Source: Asterochloris sp. CNOR1 (lineage: Eukaryota > Chlorophyta > Trebouxiophyceae > Trebouxiales > Trebouxiaceae). From it: 64,000 bases of DNA. Position numbers and translations under genes: made by a program. The stretch is taken from positions 620,001-684,000 of the forward strand of contig OZ017751.1 of NCBI GenBank assembly GCA_963969365.1, written 5' to 3'. The notes below the pieces were generated by a model, which saw nothing but the letters and a program-made list of their open reading frames with translations, was not told the origin of the DNA and made no database searches. Every line of letters starts with the position of its first letter. The stretch's first letter is position 1. Below, piece after piece: positions 51,018 through 62,328 of the stretch.

Positions 51018-53056
51018 TCTGCTGCAGCCCGGCTGACCTGGCAGGAGTGCAGGTACTCCATTGCCCACAGCACCCTGACTCTCCACCCCAGTTCATATTA
51101 TGGAGTTGGCACCAAGGAGCAGCCTGAGTGGTACATCAATCTGGGGGAGAGGAATGCTACCATGCAGGCCAAGTAAGCAGCTAAATTGTGCTACCCCCCA
51201 ATGGCCTGCTGCGTGTCACAACACGGCTTCTAGAGCTGCTGAAGCGCCATAGAGCAATCTGCCCACATGGTGCAGGTACATGAAGGAAGGTGTGCGCAGG
51301 ACAGTGGAAGGCGTCCTGCTGGTGAGCTTTGAGCCTCGCTCTGGACAGAAGGCTGCGCATCTGTCACAGCACATGTCTGACATACCATTGGCCTACTCCT
51401 ACTGGCACAGGATACATCAGCCCCACCCCTAGATGCACACCGTGCTGCCCAGAACGACGACTAAGCTGCTGCCACAGGACCCCTCAAAAGGATCCCTGCG
51501 CACTGTGCAGGTGCACGAACACAGTCATCCTCACATGCTGCTCCTGCAAGTCAACAACGCCTTCTGATAACTCCCGGGCGGGAGACTGTGGCCGGGGGAG
51601 CATGATGAGCTCCTGCCCCTTGAGCTGCGCAAGTTTCAGTATCTGTTGAGCCGCCCCTGCTTAGTGGAGGCTTCTCAAGCTGTCTGTGGTCACGATAAGC
51701 TCTGCCATTTGTGCTGCCTGGGGCGATTCACGCCCTGTACATCTGTTCTGAAACCTGCCTCTTGCTCTGTCTGGGTCAAACACAGCCCCGCTTCCTGAGT
51801 GGCCTGTGTCAAAGTTGAGCACCGTCTGCATGGCCAGCTGAGCTGTGTTGACTGATGCCCAGTCTTGCAGGCAAGCCTGCTCTGGTGCCGGCAATAAGTG
51901 TTCAGGCTGTGCATCAGTTGCGTCTCCCCCGTGCAGGCCCTGAAGCAGTGCGCATGCTGCCCTGCAGATGTGACTGGCTTGAAGCGGAAGCTGTTCAAGA
52001 CGTTGTCGCCTGCTGCGGTGTCCGCACAGACTGAGTGGAAGGTGGGCAGGCAGCAGCAACACTGCACTCTCAAGCACTTTTGCAGACTCCTCTTGTGCAC
52101 GTTTTTGAGTGTTGCTGTCAGCCTTTCAGCACCGGTCTACTTGTAAGGCGAGGCCCCCAGCACTGCTGACCTGCATGCCTTGAATGTGACTGGTCGCTCA
52201 GTATGCACTGCCCTGTGTGCCTCTCATCACTTTGCCCCTTGCAGGTCGGGGAGTGCATTGGCATGTTCCAGAGGCCCACCTTTGAGACCGGCTGTACCCT
52301 TTCCTGCCAGCCCACATTGCCAGGCCCAAGGAGATCAGGAAGCTCTATGTCCTGCCTCTGGATGGAAGCGATACGTTGCAGTGAATACGCCTAGTGTGCA
52401 GCCTGCCCTATGTTGCTTTTCTGCACTGCTGCATGCCCTGCCTGGCATGCACAGCCTGTCGGCAATATTGCTGTGTGCAGTGCAGTGTAGCACTACATGC
52501 TGTACAGCACTGCCTGCTGCGCAGCCTGCACTCTTTCCCTGCAGCACAGCTGGTTTGCCTTAGGCATAAGCATCTGGCTGCACAGCAGCCTGCGCCCCAT
52601 GGCCTGTGGCACACATTCAGGGATCCACCTGCCAGCATGACCACACACTCGGTATGCCCAGCCCATCTCAACTCAGGCAGCCACACCTGCGCTGCAGGTG
52701 CAGCCAACCAGAGGCTGCTGCCCCTGCACGACCTGTATGAGAATGCCCAGAAGTTTGGCACCGTAATTGCAGCCATCCCACAGCTGCTGTCGTGCGTCAA
52801 AGTAAAGCTGTCTGGAGTGATTCCAGCACAGCCAGGCTACTCAGTTGAGCCACCCCAGATGGAGTTCCGTGACCTGAGGCAGCAGCAGCAGCCTCAGCAG
52901 CCCTGCCAGGGCATGGGCAGTCAGCTGGCAGGCCCTGCCCAGACTGTGCAGTGCAGGCAGATAGAGCCCACTGTGAAGGCTGAGTTGGAGGTCTTTGAGA
53001 TTGTGCATGCAGACTGCTATGTACACCTCTGGCAGCAGAAGCAACGTCCCAGTTGA
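51018..53056 (+). pseudogene. CFIm25 (NUDT21-like) pre-mRNA cleavage factor copy with two lesions
   Basis: CFIm25 is the RNA-binding (UGUA) subunit of cleavage factor Im in mRNA 3'-end processing. Exon 1 (51018-51174) starts MSAAARLTWQECRYSIAHST with SSYYGVGTKEQPEWYINLGE; then 51287-51322 (YMKEGVRRTVEGVLL) and 51511 on (VHEHSHPHMLLLQVNNAF). In family members the next residues are Phe/Cys-Lys followed by LPGG; here those two codons are TGA TAA (51565-51570), and LPGGRLWPGEHDE continues in the same frame. Exons at 51970-52040 (TGLKRKLFKTLSP) and 52245-52382 follow. Within the latter, VGECIGMFQRPTFETG and LYPFLPAHIARPKEIRKLYV lie in different frames, a one-base loss near 52289-52292. The last exon (52702-53056) gives RLLPLHDLYENAQKFGTVIA and a long Gln-rich tail. 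The exon order and splice sites are intact, so decay is recent or the lesions are sequence errors. Confidence 0.75.
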
Positions 53057-53358
53057 CACTTGCAACTCTGCTGGGCTGCCTGCCTGGCGCCCAGCAGTTG
53101 CTGGCAGCGCCAAAAGGCTGGCATGCTGAGAGGGAGATGGGGGGTTGGCCCAGCCCATGACAATAATAATCCAAGTTGGCCTGGTGGACACTTGCAGCAC
53201 AGCTTGCTGAATGCCTCATTAGCAGCAGCTGCTTTAAGCATGCAGGTCAGCACTGAGTTTGAGTGTGGCATGCTGACATGAAGGCAGTTACAATAAGCCA
53301 GAGTCTCTCCAGCAACAAGGTTGTCCTCTAAAACTGTCCGGCTTGCAGGGTAACAACT

Positions 53359-54531
53359 TCACATTTCATGAAAATGATACAAACTAAATTGCCAATCATC
53401 AAGAGCTAATTTCTGTTGCTCGTCTTCGTTGAATTGCCTGTTTCCCCAAGGTATGAACAAGCGGCCAATGCGCCTGATGTCAGCGCTAGGTACTTCACAA
53501 CACTCATATGAGTGCATGCATGCATGCATGCACCAACCAAGCAATCACAGACAGCCTAATGCCAAATTGAGTGATTGCTGTGCTGTAAGCCACCCCCTTC
53601 TTGATTTCACCAGTGTCTATGTAAGCAGAGTTCCTGGGCGTGACGTCAAGATCACCTCGGCAGTCTGTCTCAAGTTCCTCACCAACGACCGTATTCAGGT
53701 CATCAACTTTCACTTCTTGTGGACAGCACAGTCTGCCATCCCTCGCCAGCGCAGCACTGATAAGAGCCAGTACGCCAGGTCCATCGCACGATTGCATCAT
53801 GACGCTCTGAGGCACAACAGAAATTGTCTTTCAGCTCGAAGCAGGATGGGGAAAAACATAAGGACCCACCTTGTCCTGAGTTTCGAGGTAATTCTTGATG
53901 CGCGCAAAAGTGCGCCTCAGGGTCGCGTTGTTCAAGCTGTCAAGGTACATGTCAAACGCTCTGACATCAATGTCCAAACTGCTTTCATTGATGACCCAAT
54001 CTCCAGGATTGAGCCCGCTTCTGTCTAGCAGGGCATGCAGACTCACTACCAGTTTCTCTACCTCCTTGGAGTCGACAAGTACCGGCAAGGAGTACAAGCA
54101 ACAGTGTCACGGTGTGTGCTTTCAGTGCAGTGAACAAAACATGCTACATACCTTGTCTGTGCTTTGAGTGCAGTGCAGAGCATGAACTTGCAACACACCT
54201 GGATTGCAGGCATCAAAAGCGCAGCTCGATCTGCAACATTGTTGAGCCTTGGCTGCATGGCCCGGTCCTTGAAGAGGGGCGCGAAGTCCATGATGCAGCG
54301 AGCCAACAGGCGCTTTGAATACTGGTCCCCAAACTGGTTCTTGAGGTCTCCCCTGAGCTGCCGCTCCACCATTTCACCCTGTGCCCTTTCCAAACGATTT
54401 AGGGAGTCTGTGATCTGAAGCATATGGTCTGCAACCTGAAACATGTGGTCTGCATGCAGCTGTGTTGACTTTTGAAGATGCTGCAAATGCTGACAGACAG
54501 CTTCACAGCAAGGCTGGCTTACATTCTGCAT
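53359..54531 (-). CDS. Orphan protein with a possible nuclease-like E-x-K motif; possible frameshift
   Basis: I do not recognise this family. The minus strand holds three well-formed coding blocks: about 54200-54531 (SLNRLERAQGEMVERQLRGD, then LKNQFGDQYSKRLLARCIMD), about 53859-54080 (LVDSKEVEKLVVSLHALLDR, SLDIDVRAFDMYLDSLNNAT) and about 53540-53780 (VVGEELETDCRGDLDVTP, then YIDTGEIKKGVAYSTAITQF). The D-x-G-E-I-K pattern before a helix with AxxQ looks like a PD-(D/E)XK nuclease core, but this is only a motif guess. The last block (IRRIGRLFIPWGNRQFNEDE, ending at TGA 53359) lies in another frame, and the switch falls at a (TGCA)5 microsatellite (53513-53532). The start codon is uncertain (Met at 54531 or upstream). 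Confidence 0.4.
53513..53532 (+). repeat. (TGCA)5 microsatellite
   Basis: Five perfect TGCA units inside the minus-strand orphan reading frame, exactly where the conserved-looking frame changes. Confidence 0.95.
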
Positions 54532-54810
54532 TAATTGCTGGTCCAGGGACAGTGCATTCGGCCTGGAGGCGTGCCTACGCCTTGTCAAACATGGTTTGGG
54601 GTGTAGCCCCGACAAGCTGACTGTCTCGAAGTCATCAATGATGAGAAGGAGTTCAAGACACCACCCAAACAGGAGCGAACCAGCAATTGAGGCGCCCTTG
54701 CATCAGAGGCACGCAGGTAGGGCAGCTGAGGAGAGACCCTCCTTACTAAACCCAGGTTGCTCTGAGCAGCAAAGTCGGCCCTTGCTGAGAGGCGGTCGAC
54801 CCTTTCACCA

Positions 54811-57800
54811 ATGAATGCATTGATGCATCACGGCCAGGTGCCCATTGTGCGGCATGGCACGCAATCTGGTTGTGTACTGCCCATCAAGCTGCCACGCAGA
54901 GCCACCCAATCTCTCAGGTGGCAGGCACGGCACTGCAGATTACTGGCCTTCAGCGATGCTGGACACCAGAGAGCACCTGAAGGCACTCCTCCTTTGGATG
55001 AAGGCCCTGCCCCTGCAAAGAGGGCTGACCCAGCACAGCTGCTGGACATGCTTGTGGAGAGGGGAGCATCAGGTGAGGCTGTCTCCCAAGAGTGTCTCTC
55101 GGCACCTCAACTCAGGTGGACAACACAATCTATATGCATTGTGTTCTGCCACCATGTCAGGCTGGCATTGGCTGGCTGCCCTGTTGCAGCCGCTTAGCAT
55201 CAGGCAGCTGGCAGACAGGCTGCAAGCTGCACTCTTGGGACCCCTTTCCATGGATCCTGATGCACAGGGAGTGCTGCATCAGCTTCACACCCCTCACGCT
55301 ACTCAATTGTGGCAATTGCACTGCCAGCCAAGCACTGCGTGCAGCTGCTTGCATCCGCCTGCATCCACAACAACTCAGATTGGATGGCTGACGATGTCTT
55401 CAAGCTTACGCCGCTGAGCGCGTCACGAGCAAGCTTTTCATCTCTCTGCAGGCTCCAGGGCTGGGCCTGGAGTGGTGCACCTCGTGGGGACAGGCCCTGG
55501 TGACCCTGGACTGCTCACGCTGAGAGCGCTGCAGTTGATGCAGACAGCAGATGTTGTGCTGTATGACAGGTGAGGTGCCTGGTACTGGTTAGGGTGCTGT
55601 GTCAGGCCGGGCATGGAGATGGCTTCAACTCTGTGGCTGGCAGGCTGCTGGTGGAACAAGGGTTGGGGCGCTGTGTCAGGCTGGGCATGGGGGTGGCAGC
55701 AGCTCTGTTGCTGGCTGGCTGCTGGTGGAAGCATTTGGTACTGGTGGCAGCACTGACATCCTGGCAGATGCGCCCTTGCTGCGGAGCCTGGTTACTGGGG
55801 GGATGCTGTCTGCCACTGCAGCACGCACTGTGATGTAGCGAGAGGTGGAGTAGGAGTGAAGCGTCACCACCGCTTATGGGAACACCAGCAATTGGTGGTG
55901 CTGCTTTGCTGTCGTAGAGACCCCCCAACAGCAGGACTGCCCCCTTTTCGGCTGCACAGGCTGCTGCTGATGCAGAGTGCGCCAGCTGTGCCCACAATCT
56001 TGAATGTCAAGGCAGCGTTTTGCAGCTTGTGAGCTGCCTCAAATGGGGGTCCGAACCACCTGAGCAGCCGCCATGTACCCTATTTCAGTGTGGGCAGGCC
56101 TGCAGAGCATGTTGTTGCACCACCACAGCTGCCTTGCTGCTGCTCTGAAGTCCCTGCCAACACCCACTTCCTGATCGTCATCTCTCATGCCAAGCCAGGT
56201 GCATCACGGTATCTGCTGGGCCTTCTGCATGGTCGCTCAGGCTCCCCCTTTCAGTCCTGACGTCCTGCATGTTTCACCAATACTCCGATGTCAGACCCTG
56301 TCTTAGACCGACTTTGCCCTCGCCCTGTAGGCTTGTGTCTCCTGACATCCTGCGCTTAGTGCACAACAGCGCCCGCATGGTGTATGTGGGCAAGCAGCGC
56401 GGCTATCACACGCGCACCCAGACTGAGGTGAGGGCGCCCTGGAGTGCAGAAAGTATCTCAATTGAGAGCATCCTTGCTGCATGGCAGCTACCACCTGCCG
56501 TTTGATGCTTGACATGGGCACAGCATCTCGCAGGCCATCATGCAACACCTGCAGGCAGATGGCGGCTTTATTAATTAGATGATTGCTTCCAGTTGCTGCC
56601 TGCACGGGACTTGAGAGGCAGCATGGCTTTTGTGACATCGCCTGGCAGCCACTGCTGTCAAGGCACCATGCAGCTGGCAAGTTGGCCATCAGCAATAAGT
56701 GCGCCCTGCTGGTGCTGCAGATCCACGAGCTACTGTGCCAGTTTGCGGAAGAGGGCTCCACAGTTGTGCGCCTGAAGGGGGGCGACCCCTACATCTTTGG
56801 CCGCGGGGGGGAGGAGGTGCACTACCTCTCCCAGCGAGGCATTCAGGTCCACGTGGTGCCAGGTGCGTGCCCTGCACTCATGAGCAGGCCTTTAGCCACA
56901 TGGCTGCCACTGCTTTGGGATGGGCTCCAAGTCACATAATAATAGCAGCAGGCTCCCTCTGCAGCTGCAGTGCCCTGCTTGGCATCCTTCATGTTTGGGT
57001 GATAGGGTTCATCCTGGCTGGACAATGCAACCAGTGCCAGGCTGTCAAGGGCTGCCTTGCAGGGTAAACCTGCTGGATGCCTGGTACCTTGCTGTAGCTA
57101 GCCAGGAGCCTTTCTGACTGTTGCTGCCCCTTCACCCTCCTGATCATGCACCACTGCTGCCCCTGGCACATTCGCCCAGCTGGGGCCAGACGAGGAGCTG
57201 GGCAACACCAGCTCATCCTGGTCAGGTGGCGCCCCTCTGCATCCTTACCTTCAGCTTCTTTCTCGTTTTCTTCTGCAGGCATCACAGCCGCGTCAGGCAT
57301 CTGCGCCGAGCTGGGAATCCCACTGACCCACCGCGGGCTGGCCACCAGTGTGCGCTACCTGACTGGCCATGCTCAGGAGGGTGGGGAGGCACAGCTGGAC
57401 TCAACCATGGCAGCCTGTGCAGACCCTGACACAACCCTAGTGGTGTACATGGGGCTGGCCACCCTGCCAGCCCTGACGCAGAACCTGACGGCGGCAGGAT
57501 TGCCCCCCGGGACGCCTGCGGTGGCTGTGGAGCGGGGAACTACTCCTCAGCAGCGCACGGTGCGCGCTTCTGCATGCAAGTAACATGATTGTCAAGCTGG
57601 CTGGCTGCTCGCCTGGCGGCTCTGAAGCGGCGAAACAACACCTACTCAACTGCTGTGCAAGGACCCTGCCTATGGTGGCAGACAGTGAGGCCTCTTTGAC
57701 TGGAGCTCCTGTGATAGCACCTGGGTGGGAGTTTTGCTGTGCTTGAGCCTTGTGCCAGTCAATCTGCGTTGTGGGCAGTGCAGAGATGTCAGCATGCTGC

Positions 57801-58214
57801 TGGACGACCTTGCATGATCCCATGACAGCTGTTGGAGGACCATGGCAGCTATATGTGTGAGCTGTGATGTGTCTGTGTCAGTCACACGCCTGGCCTGTGC
57901 TGCATGTGAGAGTAGGGGCAGAAAGTCAGCCAGCACCAATTTACTGCTGCAGTGGTCCCAACAACGAATACTGCAGCAGCATGCCCCTCTCAGTTGTCGG
58001 CGCCATGCTGCAGGTGTTTGCACCGCTGGACCACCTGCTGGACGACGTAGCCCAGGCCCAGCTGCAGAGCCCCACACTAATAGTAATCGGGGAGGTTGTG
58101 CGGTTGGCACCAGGGTGGCAGTTCCATGGCATGGTTCAGCATGGGCGGGGGGCACAGAGCGAGCTCCTGATGCTCTGGCCCCCTCTACCGGCCGAGGGCA
58201 GCAGCATCCATTGA
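54811..58214 (+). CDS. UPM1: Uroporphyrinogen-III C-methyltransferase (SUMT)
   Basis: SUMT methylates uroporphyrinogen III with SAM to precorrin-2, the first step to siroheme needed by nitrite and sulfite reductases in plastids. Six exons in consistent phase: 54811-55072 (N-terminal extension, Arg/Leu-rich, likely transit peptide), 55452-55569 ([26 protein letters not shown]), 56331-56427 ([20 protein letters not shown]), 56721-56862 ([20 protein letters not shown]), 57278-57559 ([43 protein letters not shown]) and 58014-58214 ([19 protein letters not shown]). GTGPGDPG and [16 protein letters not shown] are the family SAM-binding signatures. The first ATG, at 54811, opens the leader. The intron at 55570 starts with a two-copy repeat. 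Confidence 0.93.
55592..55731 (+). repeat. Two-copy repeat after SUMT exon 2
   Basis: Copies of about 65 bp at about 55592-55656 and 55667-55731 share GCTGTGTCAGG(C/T)(C/T)GGGCATGG, then GCAG/TCTGT(G/T)GCTGGC and GGCTGCTGGTGGAA. They start within 25 bp of the GTGAGG donor. Confidence 0.85.
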
Positions 58215-58474
58215 CTGGCTCAGGCGTCCAGCAGCTGAGGCCCATGTAGGGGGCTCCTGAGGCTTCTGAGGTGCAAGTTCAAAATAATCTGGTTGGACTG
58301 TAGCAATTCATCTGCGCAGATAGTACCACAGAATCAGGACACATGCGTGGTCTTCCTTGTACCATTCATGTGAGCAGCAGGCAGAGTGCATGGCAAGCTC
58401 TTGCTTGGCCCACAGTCATCAGGACAGTATATCAACAAATGCGAGACATTCATTTGTCTGAACCCATTATTGAA

Positions 58475-61400
58475 CTAAACCCAGGGCAGCCTGGCAAGGA
58501 TGGCCTGATCTGTATCCTGAAAGCGCTCCTGATATTCCAAGAAGGCTGTGTAAGACATTGTGAGCAGTGTGTGCAGCTGCGTGCCTTGCAAGGCGGTCTG
58601 AGCCATGACAGGGACAGGGAGACCACTGCGGCGAGCACCTGGGCATAAGGCCCGGTAGCTCAGCTCATGATCCCCATCCAGTACAGTGCAGTCAGCCAGA
58701 GCCTGTGCATCTATGCTGCCGCGAGGAAAGCGGTAGTTGTCTGGATCGCCAGCGTCAGTGTAGAAGTCAAAGGCAGTTTGGGGGTCCAGGGGCATGCTCA
58801 CATGATCTGCGCGCAGCAGCTCCCCATAAATCATGTTGGTCTTGCCCCCAGCTGTGCGGTGGAAGAAGGCCACCTGGCCGCTGGGGGCATGATGGAAGAT
58901 GCCTGTGTGCTCCAGCTTAAGCTTCTGCGGCGCAGTGCTGGTTGAGTGGAAGCAGTGTGGGCCACAGCTTGCCTTTGTGGTTGGGCTGGCTCAGTGTGAG
59001 GGCATGGGTTGCCAGATGCTTGAGCTGGCAGGCTTCTAATGTGGCTGGCTCTGGGCCAAGCAGGCAGGTGGCTCATGCAGAAGAGGCGATGCTGGCCAGG
59101 ACTCGACCATACACTGCTCACGGCGGGCCGCTGATTCCAGGTCAGGCCTGCTCCTGTGCAGGCTTCTGGTGTGGCAGACATGAAATGATTTCTGCAAAGT
59201 TTGCGTCCTGAGCAGCAGGGGAGGCACTCACCCCTTGCATGTCCGACACAGCGATCCTGTTGAACTCCGGTACCTGCATGTCAGCTGGTGTCTGGCCCAG
59301 GACTGAGGCTGCAGTGCCACAGGCAACAAGCATGGGGCAGCCAGGCAGCCTTGCGCCTGCCCAGGCAGCAGGGCAGGGGCTGTGGCAGCGAAGTCAGGAA
59401 CGTAGACAGCCACAGGCGGAAGATGAGCATCATTGCCAGGCCAGCCTCAGTGGAGTCAGGAATACCCAACTTCATCAAGGCTGGCCTGGCAGTGTAGCTC
59501 TGGCTTGCCTGCCTAGGCAGCAGGGGCATGCCCTGATGTGGCAAAACACAAGTGGCAAAAGCACCAAGAAGTCGTGCTCTTGGCCACACGACTCCATCGA
59601 AACTGCCTTGATGGTCCTGCTCTGGTTTGCCAGCAGAGGTAGCAGGCAGTCACTCTGCCAGAGCTGATGCAACTGCACTCACAGGCCGCAACACAACCCC
59701 ACGAGACCTCACCTGGTAGTACTGCTCTGGCTTGCCGGCCAGGCTGAAGGCGAGGGAGAAGGTGTCCTTGTCCCCATAAGAGAGGTCGTACACCAGCTCA
59801 ATGCCCCAGGAGTTGAGGAACCACAGGAGCTCGATCACATTGGCATGGCGCTTCCTGCATGCACCGAACAGGTGCTGCAGTCAGGGCAGCAGGCCTGAAC
59901 ACTGTGCTGCAGATATTGCTGCCCAAGGGCCTCGCAAGCCGCACCCACATTGCCAGCCACCCATGCCAGCCACTCCAAGCCATTTCAGTGCGCAGCAGGC
60001 AGCCACATGACACACATTGCAGCCTATGGGTGTCCTACAAGAATGTTTCTGTGCACTTGAACAGACCTCACTCATGCTGCCCCTGCTAGTGTATCAAACC
60101 TGAGGAGCACCTTACCTGTCATCACATGGCGGGAGACTTGGAAAACATCGCCCCACTGCTGCGCCCCAGGTGGTGCTGTCAAGGGCCCTCCACAGCCTCA
60201 CCCTAAACCCTAGACCCTGACCCACACAGCCAGCCAGCCAACCCAGCCATTCTGAGACAGATACCAGTCAAGGGGTGGGCAACCTGAGTGCATGCAGTGC
60301 AACCCAAGGGTGCACCTGTTGAGGAGCACCTGCCCGCTCTCCGCATACAGGAAATACTTGGTCTCGCTGCTGGGCCGCACATGGTGCTGCCAGGGGGCCT
60401 CCAGCCCCAGCAGGTGCCACAGCTGGGGCTCAATGCCGGACACCACCTCCAGGCCCTGGGCAAACACATCTGGCCACAGCATGCTCCCATAGGTTGCATA
60501 CTCAGGTGAGTCAAACAGCAGGTCGGGGTTGCGCACTGGCAGGCAGTCGCTGTCCAGCAGCAAGACGTCGGTGAACCTGCAGCAGGTGTGCATACTCCTT
60601 GCTTTGGGCGCTAGCAGGGCCTGTCGTCAGCAGCAGTCTGCCTCAGCTCTCTCTTCGTATTTTGATTCTGACTGTTTGGCTCTGATTTGCTGAGTTGGTC
60701 GGTTGCAGAGCATGCTTAGTGTTGGTCTCCACATCATGTGAACACCCTGTGCTTGCTGCCCAGCAGCAGGACATGCAGGAGCAAGCCTCAGCAAGCATTT
60801 CTGCTTCAGTACAGGCATTGTATGGTGCCGCTACAGCTCAGTGGCATACTTGGTAGCATGAAGCGCGAAGGCCTTCAGGGCCCAGCCCTTGAGAGGCGCG
60901 CGCCGGTGGTGAGCAGGGTAAGGCACCTCGGTGGCATCAACGCAGCGCACGCGCCCAAAGTTCCTCTGCAGCAGTGTGACAGGCCACAAGTCTGCTGTTG
61001 AGGACAACAGGTCTAGTGCACAAGGCAGCACAGAAGGCACCTCGCTTGCATCGATGCAGCGCATGCTCAGGGTTCTTCTGCCATAGCAAAGGGGCCAGAA
61101 TCCTTTTGAGGGAAAAGGTTTTGGTGCACAGGGCAGCATCAACAGAACCCCTCTGGCATTCATGCAGCACACGCACCTAAAGTCCCTCTGCAGATTCTCA
61201 TGCAGCACATGCACCTTAAGTCCCTCTGCAGATTCTAAGGCGTCACAGGTTAGTATGCAAAGTGACTTGAACAATGCATAGGACAGCAGTGAACAGGTAC
61301 TTGGCCAGGCATGCACCCAGGCTCTCTGCAGCCCTGGTAAGCATTCCAAGCTCTCTGCAACTTCTGTGGCAGCAGGCCCAGCAACGGCGCAAACAGAGCA

Positions 61401-61866
61401 GCTTTAAGTTGTGCGACTGGACGGCCACTCCTGTGTCCAAAGCCACACACAGGCTAACCTCCAGAAAGTTGCGGGTGGCATCGTCCATCTCGTCCTGGGT
61501 GTGCCAGATCTCCACAGGCAGGTGGCAGCCCAGTCCCCTTCGCAGCACATGCAGGACCACCATGGCGGAGCCCAGGCGCAGGCTGCCTCCAGCAGGCATG
61601 ATGATCCCGCGCAGGGGGTGCCCAGCGAGGGGTATGGAAGCGTCATGGTGCTGCAGCCTGCCCTGCAGCTCCTGATGCGCCGCAACAAACTCAGATTGCA
61701 CAGGGCTGGCTGGCCGCAGAGGGGGCCGGATGCCCCCTCCAAGAAATTGGAAGACATTGGACTGCAGAGGGGGTGAGAGGCTGGAGGCCTTGCCTGCTGG
61801 CCAAGCAACAGAGCAGCAGCCCGGGAGACTGGCGATCAGCAGCGCCAGGCATGACAATGTTGCCAT
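58475..61866 (-). CDS. GT71-like (MNN1/MNN2) mannosyltransferase, secretory
   Basis: A Golgi-type glycosyltransferase similar to fungal alpha-mannosyltransferases of family GT71. The start at 61866 opens a hydrophobic signal sequence or anchor (MATLSCLALLIASLPGCCSV). Exon 1 (about 61450-61866) contains LRLGSAMVVLHVLRRGLGCH and VEIWHTQDEMDD. Next comes the exon at about 60846-60962 (FGRVRCVDATEV, LKGWALKAFALHATKYATEL), then 60320-60580 (FTDVLLLDSDCLPVRNP with the DxD motif, YGSMLWPDVFA, SETKYFLYAESGQVLLNR), 59711-59855 (ELLWFLNSWGIELVYDLSYG, DKDTFSLAFSLAGKPEQYY), about 59232-59272 (VPEFNRIAVSDMQG) and 58475-58920 (LEHTGIFHHAPSGQVAFFHR to the stop). The order matches GT71. Some middle exon borders are approximate. 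Confidence 0.85.
60904..61240 (-). repeat. Ladder of exon echoes upstream of the GT71 exon 2
   Basis: Anchors at 60931 (true exon), 61044, 61153 and 61197 carry successively more diverged copies of the exon start plus its acceptor. On the minus strand they read NFGRVRCVDATEVP (true), LSMRCIDASEVP, DFRCVCCMNARGV and a final partial copy. Spacing is about 113, 109 and 44 bp. Confidence 0.88.
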
Positions 61867-62328
61867 CAGGCGCAGGCATTGTTATGTGTCACTCATCAAG
61901 GCACAACGCTTGCTGGGGAGTGAGCATGAAACACTGCGGCATGATCTTGCATATGCATGTTACTTTTGTTCTTGGGTGCACCCTTTCGCAGTAGTTTGCA
62001 CAGCATTTCGCAGGGAAGGGGCTCAGGCCCTTATATCCACTAGTTGCTGGGCACCATTGATGTGGCAAGTCAGCAGCCCTGCCGTGGGAAGCAACCGTGT
62101 GTTCTACAGAGATAGCAGGCTTCCTCTGTGCCGCAGGGCTATCAGGCAACACAGCCTTCCCCTCCGCAGGCAAGCTTGCAATTGCTGGTGCAGGCCACTT
62201 CGAACAGCGCAGCTCAAGTTCATGCAAAGCCTATCTCAGCTGACCACATCACCAGTGCCTTCACGTGCAGGCGTGTTCTAGGCAGGAGTTGGGCGGCCCA
62301 GTGCGTGCACCCCTGCCAGGCGCAAACC
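61867..62328. other. Divergent intergenic region, GT71-like / raffinose-synthase fragment
   Basis: 462 bp between the two start codons. It must hold both promoters and leaders. I see no gene, repeat or clear TATA box in it. Confidence 0.45.

Noticed and set aside
51565-51570. Reassigned stop codons (non-standard genetic code)
   Set aside because: TGA, TAA and TAG all end conserved genes in this window at the expected place.
51551-51585. A 35-base intron removing the tandem stops
   Set aside because: It has GTCAAC and GGGAG ends and a branch-like TGATAAC, but its removal would delete the conserved NNAF and LPGG residues and would be unusually short.
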